Source: a bacterium
GTDB lineage: Bacteria > Omnitrophota > Gorgyraeia > Gygaellales > Profunditerraquicolaceae
DNA length: 32,476 nucleotides
Direction: 5' to 3'
Assembly: GCA_021813045.1 (NCBI GenBank)
Contig: JAKAMF010000003.1
Coordinates: 1 to 32,476, forward strand
A program made the position numbers and the translations under genes. Position 1 is the stretch's first letter; every line of letters starts with the position of its first letter. The notes under the pieces are model-generated. The model was not told the origin of the DNA. It did not search any database and was given only the letters and a program-made list of their open reading frames with translations. Shown piece after piece: positions 1 through 8,316 of the stretch.

Positions 1-1
1 T

Positions 2-874
2 ATTCCGGTTTTCTACGCTATAAAAGATACTTTTCGCGATTCCCGGCTAACCGTAATTGTTAATCCGGATACCGAACCGCTGGCGAAGATGATCAAGCCA
101 ATCAATGAAATTTTGACCTGGGAGAATCGAAAACATTCTTTAACGGAAATTTTTCGTTTTAGCCGCCAAATTAAAAAAAAACAATTTGATGCCTGCCTGA
201 TCCTTAACCCGTCACAAGAAATGAATGTGATATGTTTTCTGGCGGGGGTACCTTTACGGGCAGGATTTGACCGGAAATGCGGCTTTCTTTTGAATAAAAA
301 AATAAAAGACCAGAAACATTTAGCGTTAAAACATGAAATTGACTACAATCTTGAGCTAGCTGAATTAATCAATGCCAAAACCGGTATAATAAATTATACA
401 ATTAACCTTGGCGATAGCCTTGTTAGTAAGGATAACCTAATTGCCATTCATCCCTGGACCAGCGACCCAAGAAAACAATGGCCAATAGAAAATTTTATTG
501 CATTAGCCAAACAATGCGTGGTTAAATTCGAAAACAAAGTTATAATAGTGGGTAAAACAAACAGCCCGGAAAATAAGTTATTTGATAATCTGGGAGAAAA
601 AATCAAGAATTTAACCAACCAGACATCATTGGAAGAGCTTGGGCTGCTTTTAAAAAAATCCCGGCTTTTAATTTCAACCGATAGCGGCCCGGCGCATTTA
701 GCTGCGGCGGTTGGCACTCCGGTAATCGCGTTATTCCGTAATGACTTGGCCGGAAAAACCGCCAAACGCTGGGGCCCCTGGGGGAAACAGCACATAATCA
801 TTGAAAAAGATAGTTTAGGCGAAATCAAAGTTGAAGAAGTGCTCGAAAAAATAAAGGGGTTATTAAACCGATGA
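2..874 (+). CDS. GT9 heptosyltransferase-like protein, 5' truncated
   Basis: The reading frame is open to the window edge before the first ATG (89), so the N-terminus lies outside. About 290 residues are visible, against roughly 330-350 for the family. The C-terminal half carries the glycosyltransferase family 9 signature around nt 678-735 (STDSGPAHLAAAVGTP), where the Asp-Ser-Gly-Pro-x-His loop binds the nucleotide-heptose donor in WaaC/WaaF-type enzymes. A segment around nt 441-477 (AIHPWTSDPRKQWP) matches the start of the donor domain. The likely role is transfer of heptose or a related sugar to the LPS core on the cytoplasmic face of the inner membrane. It overlaps the next gene by 4 nt (ATGA), so the two are translationally coupled. 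Family assignment is firm; donor and acceptor are not known. Confidence 0.85.
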   Translation: MPVFYAIKDTFRDSRLTVIVNPDTEPLAKMIKPINEILTWENRKHSLTEIFRFSRQIKKKQFDACLILNPSQEMNVICFLAGVPLRAGFDRKCGFLLNKKIKDQKHLALKHEIDYNLELAELINAKTGIINYTINLGDSLVSKDNLIAIHPWTSDPRKQWPIENFIALAKQCVVKFENKVIIVGKTNSPENKLFDNLGEKIKNLTNQTSLEELGLLLKKSRLLISTDSGPAHLAAAVGTPVIALFRNDLAGKTAKRWGPWGKQHIIIEKDSLGEIKVEEVLEKIKGLLNR

Positions 875-1899
875 ATTATGCGATAATTTTAGCCGGTGGT
901 ATCGGCAGTCGATTTTGGCCGTTAAGCAGCGATAGTGAGCCAAAACAATTCTTGCCGGTCTATTCCTCCAAGCCGATGCTTAAAGAAACAATAGAGAGGA
1001 TCGCGCATTTTATTAAAAAAAAGAATACTTATGTGGCTGCTAACGCCAAACACCGCGGTAAAATCAATACCTGCTTAAAAGGCGCGGGAATTAAAACAGA
1101 AAATATCTTTTTTGAGCCTCGAGGGAAAAATACCTTTGCGCCAATCGCATATTTGGCCCAGAGAATCCAAAAAATAGACCCCGAAGCGGTAATCTCTATT
1201 TTGCCCTGCGACCATGTTATCCAAAATAATAAAAAGTTTCTGCAATACCTGGCAGTAGCTAACAAAATAGCCGATCGACAGCGTGCGATTGTTACCTTTG
1301 GGATTAAACCCAAAAGGCCGGAAACAGGGTATGGATACATTAAAATAAAATCCCAAGTACTAAATTCCAAATCCCAAAATTATTTTAGTGTGGAAAAATT
1401 TGTCGAAAAGCCGGATGAAAAAAGAGCAAAAGAATATATTAAAGACGGCAGATATTACTGGAATAGCGGAATATTTATTTTCCGCGCTGATCTCATTTTA
1501 AGTGAAATCGCCAAATTACAGCCGCAGGCATTTAAAGATTTAAATAAAAGCCTTGCTTTAAAATGCCTTTGGGAAAAATTGCCTACAATATCCATTGATT
1601 ACGCAATTATGGAAAAAACTAAAAAAATAGCCCTGTTGCCTGTTCAATACGGCTGGATAGACTTAGGCAGCTGGCAAGCAATCGAGGAGATTATGAAAAA
1701 GGATAAAAACGGGAATATCTTTAAGGGCGACTGCGTTGATATCGGCAGCAAGAATACTCTTGTCTGGTCTAGCTGCCGGAAAGTTGCTACCGTCGGGCTA
1801 AAAGATACGGTAATCGTAGAGACCAAAGACGCAATTTTAGTCTGCGCTAAGGGCCAAACGCAAGCAGTTAAGCAAATCGCGCAAAAGATCAAAAAATGA
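871..1899 (+). CDS. manC: Mannose-1-phosphate guanylyltransferase-like nucleotidyltransferase (ManC type)
   Basis: 342 residues, a single nucleotidyltransferase domain without the C-terminal isomerase domain of bifunctional ManC/AlgA. The N-terminal pyrophosphorylase motif GGIGSRFWPLSS followed by PKQFL (residues 9-28) is diagnostic of the family. LPCDHVI (111-117), FVEKPD (177-182), WNSGIFIF (197-204) and the C-terminal GWIDLGSW are further hallmarks. The family makes GDP-mannose from GTP and mannose-1-P. In this setting, between two GT9 genes and upstream of gmhB, a GDP-heptose role (HddC-like function) is an alternative that the sequence cannot exclude. Residues 160-170 form an extra polar loop encoded by a short repeat-like DNA tract. 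A purine-rich AAAGGGG lies upstream of the start. It is coupled to both neighbours by 4-nt overlaps. Confidence 0.85.
   Translation: MNYAIILAGGIGSRFWPLSSDSEPKQFLPVYSSKPMLKETIERIAHFIKKKNTYVAANAKHRGKINTCLKGAGIKTENIFFEPRGKNTFAPIAYLAQRIQKIDPEAVISILPCDHVIQNNKKFLQYLAVANKIADRQRAIVTFGIKPKRPETGYGYIKIKSQVLNSKSQNYFSVEKFVEKPDEKRAKEYIKDGRYYWNSGIFIFRADLILSEIAKLQPQAFKDLNKSLALKCLWEKLPTISIDYAIMEKTKKIALLPVQYGWIDLGSWQAIEEIMKKDKNGNIFKGDCVDIGSKNTLVWSSCRKVATVGLKDTVIVETKDAILVCAKGQTQAVKQIAQKIKK
1348..1379 (+). repeat. Short degenerate repeat inside manC
   Basis: The tract contains two near-copies of an AAATCCCAA-type unit (1348-1356 and 1369-1377) separated by a CTAAATTCC spacer. It is rich in AAAT/CCCAA words and unlike the surrounding codons. 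It encodes residues 160-170 of the ManC-like protein, between the GYGYIK strand and the FVEKPD motif, where family members normally have a short loop. It remains in frame. It reads as an inserted dispersed repeat tolerated in a loop; whether copies exist elsewhere in the genome cannot be seen here. Confidence 0.45.
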
Positions 1900-2960
1900 A
1901 GTACCTGATAGTTAATCCTTTTGGGATCGGCGACGTCCTGTTTACTTCCGGAATAATCAGGGAAATTAAAGAGGCATCTGCCCAAAATCGCGTAAGCTAC
2001 TGGTGTAACTTACGCGTAAAAGAAATCCTCGAGCATAACCCCCGCCTAGACAGGGTATTTGCTTTATCGCGCGGGGACTTAAAAAATATCCATCAACAAT
2101 CCCCCTGGTTGGCTCTAAAAGAGTTTTTAAAGCTTGCCGCGGGAATAAAAAAAGAGCATTTTGACGCGCTGATTGACTTTTCCCTGGACCATCGCTATTG
2201 CCTTTTAGCAAAAATTCTGGGGATAAAAAAAAGGGTGGGATTTAATTATAAGAATCGCGGCAGATTCTTAACCGAAAAAATTGAAATCTCCTCCTACGAC
2301 AAACAGCATATTGTGGATTACTATTTAAAAATTCTAGAAATTTTAAATATCCGGCCGCGATCAAAAGATTTAGAAATTTTTACTTCAGATAAAGATAATA
2401 AAACAGCCGGCCATATCTTTTCCAAAAACAACATTGGCGATACCGATATAGTAATCGGCATTGCCGCGGGAGCTGGAGCCAGCTGGGGAAAAGACGCCAG
2501 TTTAAAACGCTGGCCGGCAATTAAATATGCTCAAATTTGCGATAAGATCTCGGAAGATTGCCGCGCCAAAATAATCTTATTGGGCGATAAATCAGAAAAG
2601 CCGATTGCCGATGTAATTTGCGCGGCAATGAAAAATAAGCCGATCGACTTAACTGGAAAATTAGGATTGGGCGAACTGGTGGCGGTAATTAAAAAATTAA
2701 CCATGCTGATTACTAATGACGGCGGGCCTTTGCATATAGCGGTAGCAAATAATATAAAAACTGTCTCTATATTCGGGCCGGTTGACGAAAAAGTTTACGG
2801 GCCGTATCCGGTTTCGCCAAAGCATGCCGTTATTACCGCCGAGGTAAGCTGCCGGCCGTGCTACCGTAATTTCAAAATGCCGCCATGCGATAAAGACAGG
2901 CAATGCATATACTCTATAGATTCACAAACGGTTTTTCAGGCAGTAAGGAGACAACTATGA
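1896..2960 (+). CDS. GT9 heptosyltransferase-like protein
   Basis: 354 residues. The N-terminus (VNPFGIGDVLFTSGIIREI, residues 6-24) has the GIGD loop with the conserved Asp13 typical of WaaC/WaaF/RfaF glycosyltransferases of family 9. The C-terminal donor loop TNDGGPLHIA (273-282) corresponds to the DSGPxH motif, with G replacing S. A cysteine-containing tail (CRPCYRNFKMPPC, then a further Cys) resembles that of ADP-heptose:LPS heptosyltransferase II relatives. The predicted role is transfer of a heptose or similar sugar during LPS core or surface glycan assembly at the inner membrane. It overlaps the upstream and downstream genes by 4 nt each, so it belongs to the same operon. It is only distantly similar to the truncated GT9 gene at the window start and is probably not a recent duplicate. 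Confidence 0.88.
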   Translation: MKYLIVNPFGIGDVLFTSGIIREIKEASAQNRVSYWCNLRVKEILEHNPRLDRVFALSRGDLKNIHQQSPWLALKEFLKLAAGIKKEHFDALIDFSLDHRYCLLAKILGIKKRVGFNYKNRGRFLTEKIEISSYDKQHIVDYYLKILEILNIRPRSKDLEIFTSDKDNKTAGHIFSKNNIGDTDIVIGIAAGAGASWGKDASLKRWPAIKYAQICDKISEDCRAKIILLGDKSEKPIADVICAAMKNKPIDLTGKLGLGELVAVIKKLTMLITNDGGPLHIAVANNIKTVSIFGPVDEKVYGPYPVSPKHAVITAEVSCRPCYRNFKMPPCDKDRQCIYSIDSQTVFQAVRRQL

Positions 2961-4075
2961 AAGTTCCTTTTATTGACTTAAAGATACAACACCAAAAGAT
3001 AAACCAAGAGCTTAAAAAGGCAATAGCTGCTGTTCTAAAAAGGAATGATTTTATCTTAGGCCAAGATACCGCGCTTTTTGAGCAGGAATTTGCCAAATTC
3101 TGCCTGGCTAAATACGCAATCGGCGTAGCCTCTGGCACAGACGGTATTTTTTTGGGCCTGCTGGCCTTAGGGATTAAGCAGGGCGACGAAGTCCTTGTCC
3201 CTGATTTTACTTATATTGCTACGGCAAACGCGGTTTCCTACACGCAAGCCAAGCCGGTTTTTGTGGATATTGATGAAAAGACTTATAATATAGATGTAAA
3301 ATGCCTTAAAAAAGCGATTACCAAGCGCACTAAAGCAATTATTCCCGTACATTTATTTGGACAAGCGGCAAATATGCCGGAAATTCAAAAAATTACCGCG
3401 CAATACGGCCTAAAAATTATTGAAGACGCAGCCCAAGCGCACGGCACAAGCGTAAAACTTAATGACCGGCAATGGCATAACACCGGTACATTAGGCGATT
3501 TAGCAGCATTCAGTTTTTATCCGACTAAAAATTTAGGCGGGATGGGCGATGGCGGAATGATAACCACAAATAACGAAAGGATCTACAAAAAAATCCTTAT
3601 GTTGCGTGATTGCGGCAGGGTTTCAAAATACGACCATCAAATAATCGGCTATAATTCAAGGCTAGATACCCTGCAAGCGGCAATCCTGAGGGTTAAACTA
3701 AAAAAAATTGCTTTTGGGAACCAGCTGCGCCAGGAATCAGCTCAGCTCTATAATCAACTTCTTGAAAATACGAACGTCGTCACGCCGTTTTGCGCTGATT
3801 TTTCTTCTCATATTTACCATGCCTATGTAATCAGGGTTAAAAACAGGCGAAACGAATTACTGGCTCATTTTAAGAAAAAAGGCATCGGTTCAATCGTATA
3901 CTACCCGATACCGCTGCATTTACAAGGCGCTTACAAAAATCTAAATTATAAAAAAGGTGATTTTCCGATTACGGAAAAATTAGCCCAAGAAGTAATTTCT
4001 TTGCCGATCTATCCCTATATCAGTAAAAAACAGATTGAGTACGTAGCTCAAACCATAAAGGAGTTTTATCGATAA
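2957..4075 (+). CDS. DegT/DnrJ/EryC1/StrS-family PLP-dependent sugar aminotransferase
   Basis: 372 residues with the start at 2957. AAGGAG (2945-2950) lies 6 nt upstream and the ATGA overlap couples it to the preceding gene; the in-frame start at 2903 would add an unconserved 18-residue extension. It opens with VPFIDLK, typical of the family. ASGTDG (58-63) binds the PLP phosphate, EDAAQAHG (156-163) carries the Asp that contacts the pyridine nitrogen, and Lys191 in YPTKNLGGMGDGG forms the Schiff base. PIPLHLQ-type residues follow in the C-terminal domain. Such enzymes transaminate nucleotide-linked keto-sugars, giving amino sugars for LPS O-chains or cores. No dehydratase or epimerase that would make its substrate is in the window, so the sugar is unknown. 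Confidence 0.92.
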   Translation: MKVPFIDLKIQHQKINQELKKAIAAVLKRNDFILGQDTALFEQEFAKFCLAKYAIGVASGTDGIFLGLLALGIKQGDEVLVPDFTYIATANAVSYTQAKPVFVDIDEKTYNIDVKCLKKAITKRTKAIIPVHLFGQAANMPEIQKITAQYGLKIIEDAAQAHGTSVKLNDRQWHNTGTLGDLAAFSFYPTKNLGGMGDGGMITTNNERIYKKILMLRDCGRVSKYDHQIIGYNSRLDTLQAAILRVKLKKIAFGNQLRQESAQLYNQLLENTNVVTPFCADFSSHIYHAYVIRVKNRRNELLAHFKKKGIGSIVYYPIPLHLQGAYKNLNYKKGDFPITEKLAQEVISLPIYPYISKKQIEYVAQTIKEFYR

Positions 4076-4851
4076 TGGAAAAGACACCGCTATCCGTGGT
4101 AATTCTTACTAAAAATGAAGAGGCGCGGATCACCAAGTGCCTTGACTCAGCCAGCTTTGCCGATGATATTATCGTGGTTGATGATTTAAGTTCTGACAAA
4201 ACCGTTGAGATTGCCAAAAAATACACCGATCGGATTTTTATCAGAAAAATGGAAATAGAGGGAACACACAGAAACTGGGCTTACGCTCAAGCAAAAAATA
4301 CCTGGGTCTTAAGTTTAGACGCCGATGAAATCGTTACGCCGGAGCTAAAAGAAGAAATAATCCGTACTTTAAAAAATACTCCACCGGAGAACGGCTTTAC
4401 TATCCCGCGCAGAAACTATTTTGGCGATTACTGGGTAAAGCACGGCGGATGGTATCCCAGCCCGCAGTTAAAACTTTTTAGAAAAGATAAATTCCGTTAT
4501 GAAGAAGTGGCAGTGCATCCGCGGGCCTTTATGGATGACCCTTGCGGCCATTTAAAATCCGACCTGATTCACCATTCCTACCGGAACTTAGAAGATTTCC
4601 TGCGGAAATTAAACAACCAAACCACCTATGAAGCGCAAAAATGGTATAATCAAGGCAAACCGATGCGCTTGGGCAGATTTTCCTACCGCGCGATTGACCG
4701 GTTTATCCGAACCTATATTGCCAGAAAAGGCTACAAGGACGGTTTTATCGGCCTGATCATTGGTTTTAACGCCGCACTCTATCAAATTATCAGTTATCTT
4801 AAATACAGAGAAATTATCTTTAATAAAAAAAATGAAAGCCATCTTTCTTGA
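4075..4851 (+). CDS. GT2 family glycosyltransferase, WaaE/KdtX-like
   Basis: 258 residues. The GT-A fold signature is clear: SVVILTKNEEARI (7-19), IIVVDDLSSDKTVEIA (32-47) and the metal-binding DAD of LSLDADEI (Asp82, Asp84). The layout, with an early NEEARI and a middle YFG..W.KHGGWYP.PQL.LFRK segment, matches the LPS core beta-1,4-glucosyltransferase group (WaaE/KdtX). The C-terminal third is basic and has a hydrophobic stretch that probably contacts the membrane. The start codon shares its A with the stop of the aminotransferase (TAATG). The acceptor is probably lipid-linked core oligosaccharide; the transferred sugar cannot be read from sequence. Confidence 0.88.
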   Translation: MEKTPLSVVILTKNEEARITKCLDSASFADDIIVVDDLSSDKTVEIAKKYTDRIFIRKMEIEGTHRNWAYAQAKNTWVLSLDADEIVTPELKEEIIRTLKNTPPENGFTIPRRNYFGDYWVKHGGWYPSPQLKLFRKDKFRYEEVAVHPRAFMDDPCGHLKSDLIHHSYRNLEDFLRKLNNQTTYEAQKWYNQGKPMRLGRFSYRAIDRFIRTYIARKGYKDGFIGLIIGFNAALYQIISYLKYREIIFNKKNESHLS

Positions 4852-5392
4852 CCGAGACGGAGTAATTAACCGGCACCCCGGAGATTTTAAATACGTTACC
4901 AGCTGGAAAAAGTTTAAATTTTTAAAAGGCGTTAAATCCGCTTTGAGAGGGCTTTTTCAAGAAGGATACCTGCTTTTTGTCATTTCAAACCAAGCCGGAG
5001 TCTCCAAAGGGGTCTATTCGCAAAAAACCCTGGACGAAATTACCGCTAAAATGCTCTGTCAATTACAAAAAGCGAATGCTTTATTTCAAGCGGTATATTA
5101 TTGCGTTCATAAAAAAGAGGAGAATTGCGGATGCCGGAAACCCAAGCCCGGCCTAATTAAAAAAGCGATTAAAGAAGCGAAAGAATTCGGAATAAAAATT
5201 AACCCTAAAGAAAGTTATTTTGTTGGCGATACCCAAAGGGATATCGAAGCGGGAAATAGCGCAGGCCTAAAAACTATACTTGTTTTTTCCGGTAAAGAAA
5301 AACCGGGAGGACAAAGGGATTGGAAAATTAAGCCGGATTTTTACGCGAAAGATATTCTGGCAGCAGCAAAAATTATCCTAAAAGAAAAATGA
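4832..5392 (+). CDS. gmhB: D-glycero-D-manno-heptose 1,7-bisphosphate 7-phosphatase
   Basis: 186 residues, close to the usual length of GmhB (about 190). The start at 4832 places the HAD motif at the N-terminus; an in-frame start at 4760 would lie far inside the preceding gene. HAD motif I is FLDRDGVIN (nucleophile Asp7, acid Asp9). ISNQAG (51-56) is motif II, and GDTQRD (132-137, Asp133 and Asp137) is the metal-binding motif. The structural zinc loop that marks GmhB is intact (Cys91, His93, Cys99, Cys101). It removes the 7-phosphate in nucleotide-heptose synthesis. It overlaps the GT2 gene by 20 nt. With two GT9 genes in the operon, this supports heptose-containing LPS. Confidence 0.93.
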   Translation: MKAIFLDRDGVINRHPGDFKYVTSWKKFKFLKGVKSALRGLFQEGYLLFVISNQAGVSKGVYSQKTLDEITAKMLCQLQKANALFQAVYYCVHKKEENCGCRKPKPGLIKKAIKEAKEFGIKINPKESYFVGDTQRDIEAGNSAGLKTILVFSGKEKPGGQRDWKIKPDFYAKDILAAAKIILKEK

Positions 5393-6480
5393 AAATCATT
5401 ATCGTCCATGCCTCAGCAGGAGCCGGACACAAAAAAGCCGCGGAAGCGCTTTATGTCTATTTTAAACAGCGTTCGCCGCAAGATAAAATTGAAATTATCG
5501 ATATCCTGGAAAAAACCCGGCCATTTTTTAAAAAAGTTTATATCCACGGTTATAATTTTTTAATCAATAACTGCCTGTGGTTATGGCACTTCTTATTCTG
5601 GGTTACTTCTTTGAAATTCCTGCGCGGTTTCCACAGCTATTGGAGTATGGGCTTGAACCGTATTTTTACCGCAGAATTCAGCCAGTATATCATTAAAGAA
5701 AATCCTGATTTGATTATCTCCACGCATTTTCTTCCCCCGGAAATCTGCACCTGCCTAAAACAAAAGAATAAAATTTCTTCTCAATTAGCCACCGTAGTCA
5801 CTGACTACGGTATCCATCCGTTCTGGATACATAAAGGCACGGATAAATACATTGTTGCTTCCCAGCTTTCCCGGCAAATATTAGAAAAACAAGGGGTTGA
5901 AAAAGAAAAAATCTTCGTCTGCGGCATACCGATTGACCCTAAATTTACCACGGTTGGAGATAAAAGATCAATTTGCGAAAAAATAGGGATCAGAAACGAT
6001 ATCTTTACCGTGCTAATCACAACCGGGTCATCGGGGATCGGGCCGATCGAAAAAATCGTTGAGATGTTAAACGACGGGCTGCAGGTTTTGGTTGTCTGCG
6101 CCAATAACCAAGCGCTCTTTCAAAAACTCAACGCCAAAAATTACGCTTATTTAAAAGTTTTTGGGTTTGTTAACAATATTGAAGAATTAATGCGAGTGTC
6201 GGATATAGTTATTGCCAAACCGGGAGGCATGACCACTTCTGAAATATTGTGCATGGAGTTGGTGCCAATATTTATCAGCCCAATACCCGGACAGGAAACT
6301 ATGAATTTAAAAGTAATGACGGAATTAGGCATCGGGCATTTCCCCTCAAATATTAACGAAATAAAGAAGACCATCTTTGAATACCGCGACAACCCTCAAA
6401 AAATTATCCTGCAAAAAGAAAAAATCCGCAAAATTAAAAAGCCAGACGCAGCTCAGGAAATTTATAATGCCTTACGCTAG
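5389..6480 (+). CDS. GT28-type glycosyltransferase, MGDG synthase / diacylglycerol glucosyltransferase-like
   Basis: 363 residues with a GT-B fold. The N-terminal segment (VHASAGAGHKKAAEAL, residues 5-20) is the glycine-rich loop of the MGDG-synthase N-terminal domain found in plant MGD proteins and in UgtP-type processive diacylglycerol glucosyltransferases. VVTDYGIHPFW (nt 5794-5826) is another family landmark. The C-terminal donor site contains AKPGGMTTSEIL (nt 6214-6249). Such enzymes glycosylate diacylglycerol or lipid-linked acceptors at the inner leaflet; MurG is a more distant relative. Placement at the end of the surface-sugar genes suggests glycolipid synthesis. It is joined to gmhB by an ATGA overlap, and priA begins 14 nt before its stop. 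Confidence 0.82.
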   Translation: MKIIIVHASAGAGHKKAAEALYVYFKQRSPQDKIEIIDILEKTRPFFKKVYIHGYNFLINNCLWLWHFLFWVTSLKFLRGFHSYWSMGLNRIFTAEFSQYIIKENPDLIISTHFLPPEICTCLKQKNKISSQLATVVTDYGIHPFWIHKGTDKYIVASQLSRQILEKQGVEKEKIFVCGIPIDPKFTTVGDKRSICEKIGIRNDIFTVLITTGSSGIGPIEKIVEMLNDGLQVLVVCANNQALFQKLNAKNYAYLKVFGFVNNIEELMRVSDIVIAKPGGMTTSEILCMELVPIFISPIPGQETMNLKVMTELGIGHFPSNINEIKKTIFEYRDNPQKIILQKEKIRKIKKPDAAQEIYNALR

Positions 6481-8302
6481 GGTTGTTTTAGGCCTGCCGT
6501 TAGAAGGGCCATTCGATTACAGCCTAAGCCAGGAAATAAGCCAAAAAGCCAAACCCGGCTGCCGGGCACTGGTATCTTTTGGCAGTCGTAAGCTGACCGG
6601 TTATATAATTGAGCTAACCGACAAAACCAAAGTTAAAAATATTAAAGAGGTTATCCGGTTGATCGACGACAAACCGATCTTAAACCAAAACCAGCTGCTC
6701 TTAACTAAGAAAATTTCTGATTACTATTGCGCCAGCTGGGGGCAGGTAATTGAATCGTCATTGCCAGTGCTATTGAGAAAAGGCAAGCCGATAGATATTG
6801 CGCAATCCGCGGCGGCAAACCAAGGAACAGGAAAAATTACCCTTGCTCATTTTGAAGGTAAAGACAATCGCTGGCAAACGTATTATCCGGAAAAGATCAA
6901 ACAAACGCTATCCGCAAATAAATCCGTAATCATTTTAATTTCTGACTTAGAGAAAATTTCCGGCATTGAGCTGGACTTAAAAGAAAAACTTAACTGCTCC
7001 TTAACAGTTTTAATGCGTAAAGATAAGCAGGAGTTAACCGCCTGGCAGGAGATAAAGGAATCAAAGGTGAAAATTGCTTTAGGCAGCCGCTCAGCCGTGT
7101 TTGCTCCGTTTAGCGATCTGGGCCTGATCATTATGGATGAAGAGCAGTCTTACGGGTATAAACAAGACCAGGCACCGCATTACCACGCCAGAATCGCGGC
7201 AATTACGCGCAGCCAAATTGAAAACGCGGATTTAATTTTAGGCAGCTCCATTCCATCGCTGGAAAGCATGCATCTAGCAAAAGAAGGAATTATTCAATAC
7301 GAACACCTATTATCTTCCCAGCCTAAACCGGAAGTAAAAATTATCGACATGAAAGGGCTGCCGCTAATCTCGCCCAAAAAACACGTAATTCTTTCCAAAT
7401 ACCTGCAAGACGCGATTTCCCACGCTTTGCATAACCAAGAAAAAATATTAATTTTTCTTAACCGCCGCGGATATGCCACTACTGCTTCTTGCGCAACTTG
7501 CGGTTTTACCCTAAAATGCCCTCGCTGCAATTTAAATCTGGTCTTATATTATAAAGAAAACATCCTACGCTGCCATCATTGTAATTTTAAAATTACGCCG
7601 CCCAAAATCTGCCCGTCTTGTAATAAAGGCTATATCCACTATTCAGGAGCAGGAACAGAAAAAATAGAAAGCGAGCTGGCGCGGATTTTTCCGCAGGCAA
7701 AAATTACTTTGCTGGATACGGACAATAAACAGGGAATGTCCGGAGGAGGGATTTTTATCTCTACGCAAAAAGCGCTGAACAGCCAAGATAATTTTGATTT
7801 GACCGTTATCCTGGCCATTGACTCTTCCTTAAACCATGCTGAACTCAGTTCCGCGGAAAGAACTTTTGAAATACTCTGGGCCTTAAATAAAATTACTCTT
7901 AAAAAAATGGTCATCCAGACCGGTTTGAGCCAGCACTATATATTTGAAGCCCTAAACAAAGCCGACAGCCGGATATTTTACGATAGAGAACTAAAACAAA
8001 GAAAAGAACTCAAGCTTCCGCCATTTACTCATATCGGGATAGTAAAAATCCGCGCTAAAATAGAAGATAAAGCCGAGGCCGCCGCGAATAAACTTTTTGC
8101 CCAGCTTGAATCTGCCAAAAATAAAAAGGTGAAAATTATTTCGCTGAATAAACACAGCCCGTATAAATTAAGAGGCAACTACTACTGGAGAATATTGTTG
8201 AGTGCTAAATCCGCTTTAGATATCAGCGGCTTCCTAAAAAGCCAATTTAAGGATTGCCGATATTCTGGTATAATTACTACCGTAGATATCGACCCGGTTT
8301 AA
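6467..8302 (+). CDS. priA: Primosomal protein N' (PriA), probably helicase-inactive
   Basis: 611 residues from ATG 6467, against about 730 in E. coli. The 3'-DNA-end binding domain starts at once (ARVVLGLPLEGPFDYSL). The zinc module is complete: Cys342, 345, 351, 354, 369, 372, 382 and 385. The C-terminal domain with ERELKQRKELKLPPF-type sequence is present. The helicase core is degenerate. The Walker A position (around 127-141) has no GxxxxGK[ST]. Motif II reads DEEQ (224-227) where DEEH is usual. The GTQMxxKGHDF segment is replaced by STQKALNSQDNFD (432-444). The QVAGRAGR motif after AERTF is gone (467-480). The protein probably loads the replisome at stalled forks without unwinding activity. 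It starts inside the last LPS-type gene and is followed by fmt, a neighbour it often has. Confidence 0.9.
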   Translation: MPYARVVLGLPLEGPFDYSLSQEISQKAKPGCRALVSFGSRKLTGYIIELTDKTKVKNIKEVIRLIDDKPILNQNQLLLTKKISDYYCASWGQVIESSLPVLLRKGKPIDIAQSAAANQGTGKITLAHFEGKDNRWQTYYPEKIKQTLSANKSVIILISDLEKISGIELDLKEKLNCSLTVLMRKDKQELTAWQEIKESKVKIALGSRSAVFAPFSDLGLIIMDEEQSYGYKQDQAPHYHARIAAITRSQIENADLILGSSIPSLESMHLAKEGIIQYEHLLSSQPKPEVKIIDMKGLPLISPKKHVILSKYLQDAISHALHNQEKILIFLNRRGYATTASCATCGFTLKCPRCNLNLVLYYKENILRCHHCNFKITPPKICPSCNKGYIHYSGAGTEKIESELARIFPQAKITLLDTDNKQGMSGGGIFISTQKALNSQDNFDLTVILAIDSSLNHAELSSAERTFEILWALNKITLKKMVIQTGLSQHYIFEALNKADSRIFYDRELKQRKELKLPPFTHIGIVKIRAKIEDKAEAAANKLFAQLESAKNKKVKIISLNKHSPYKLRGNYYWRILLSAKSALDISGFLKSQFKDCRYSGIITTVDIDPV

Positions 8303-8316
8303 AGGAAAATAAAAAC

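Noticed and set aside
6467-8302. Frameshift or sequencing error as the cause of the missing PriA motifs
   Set aside because: The frame is uninterrupted, the flanking strands align around each lost motif, and zinc and C-terminal domains are intact; four separate errors are improbable.
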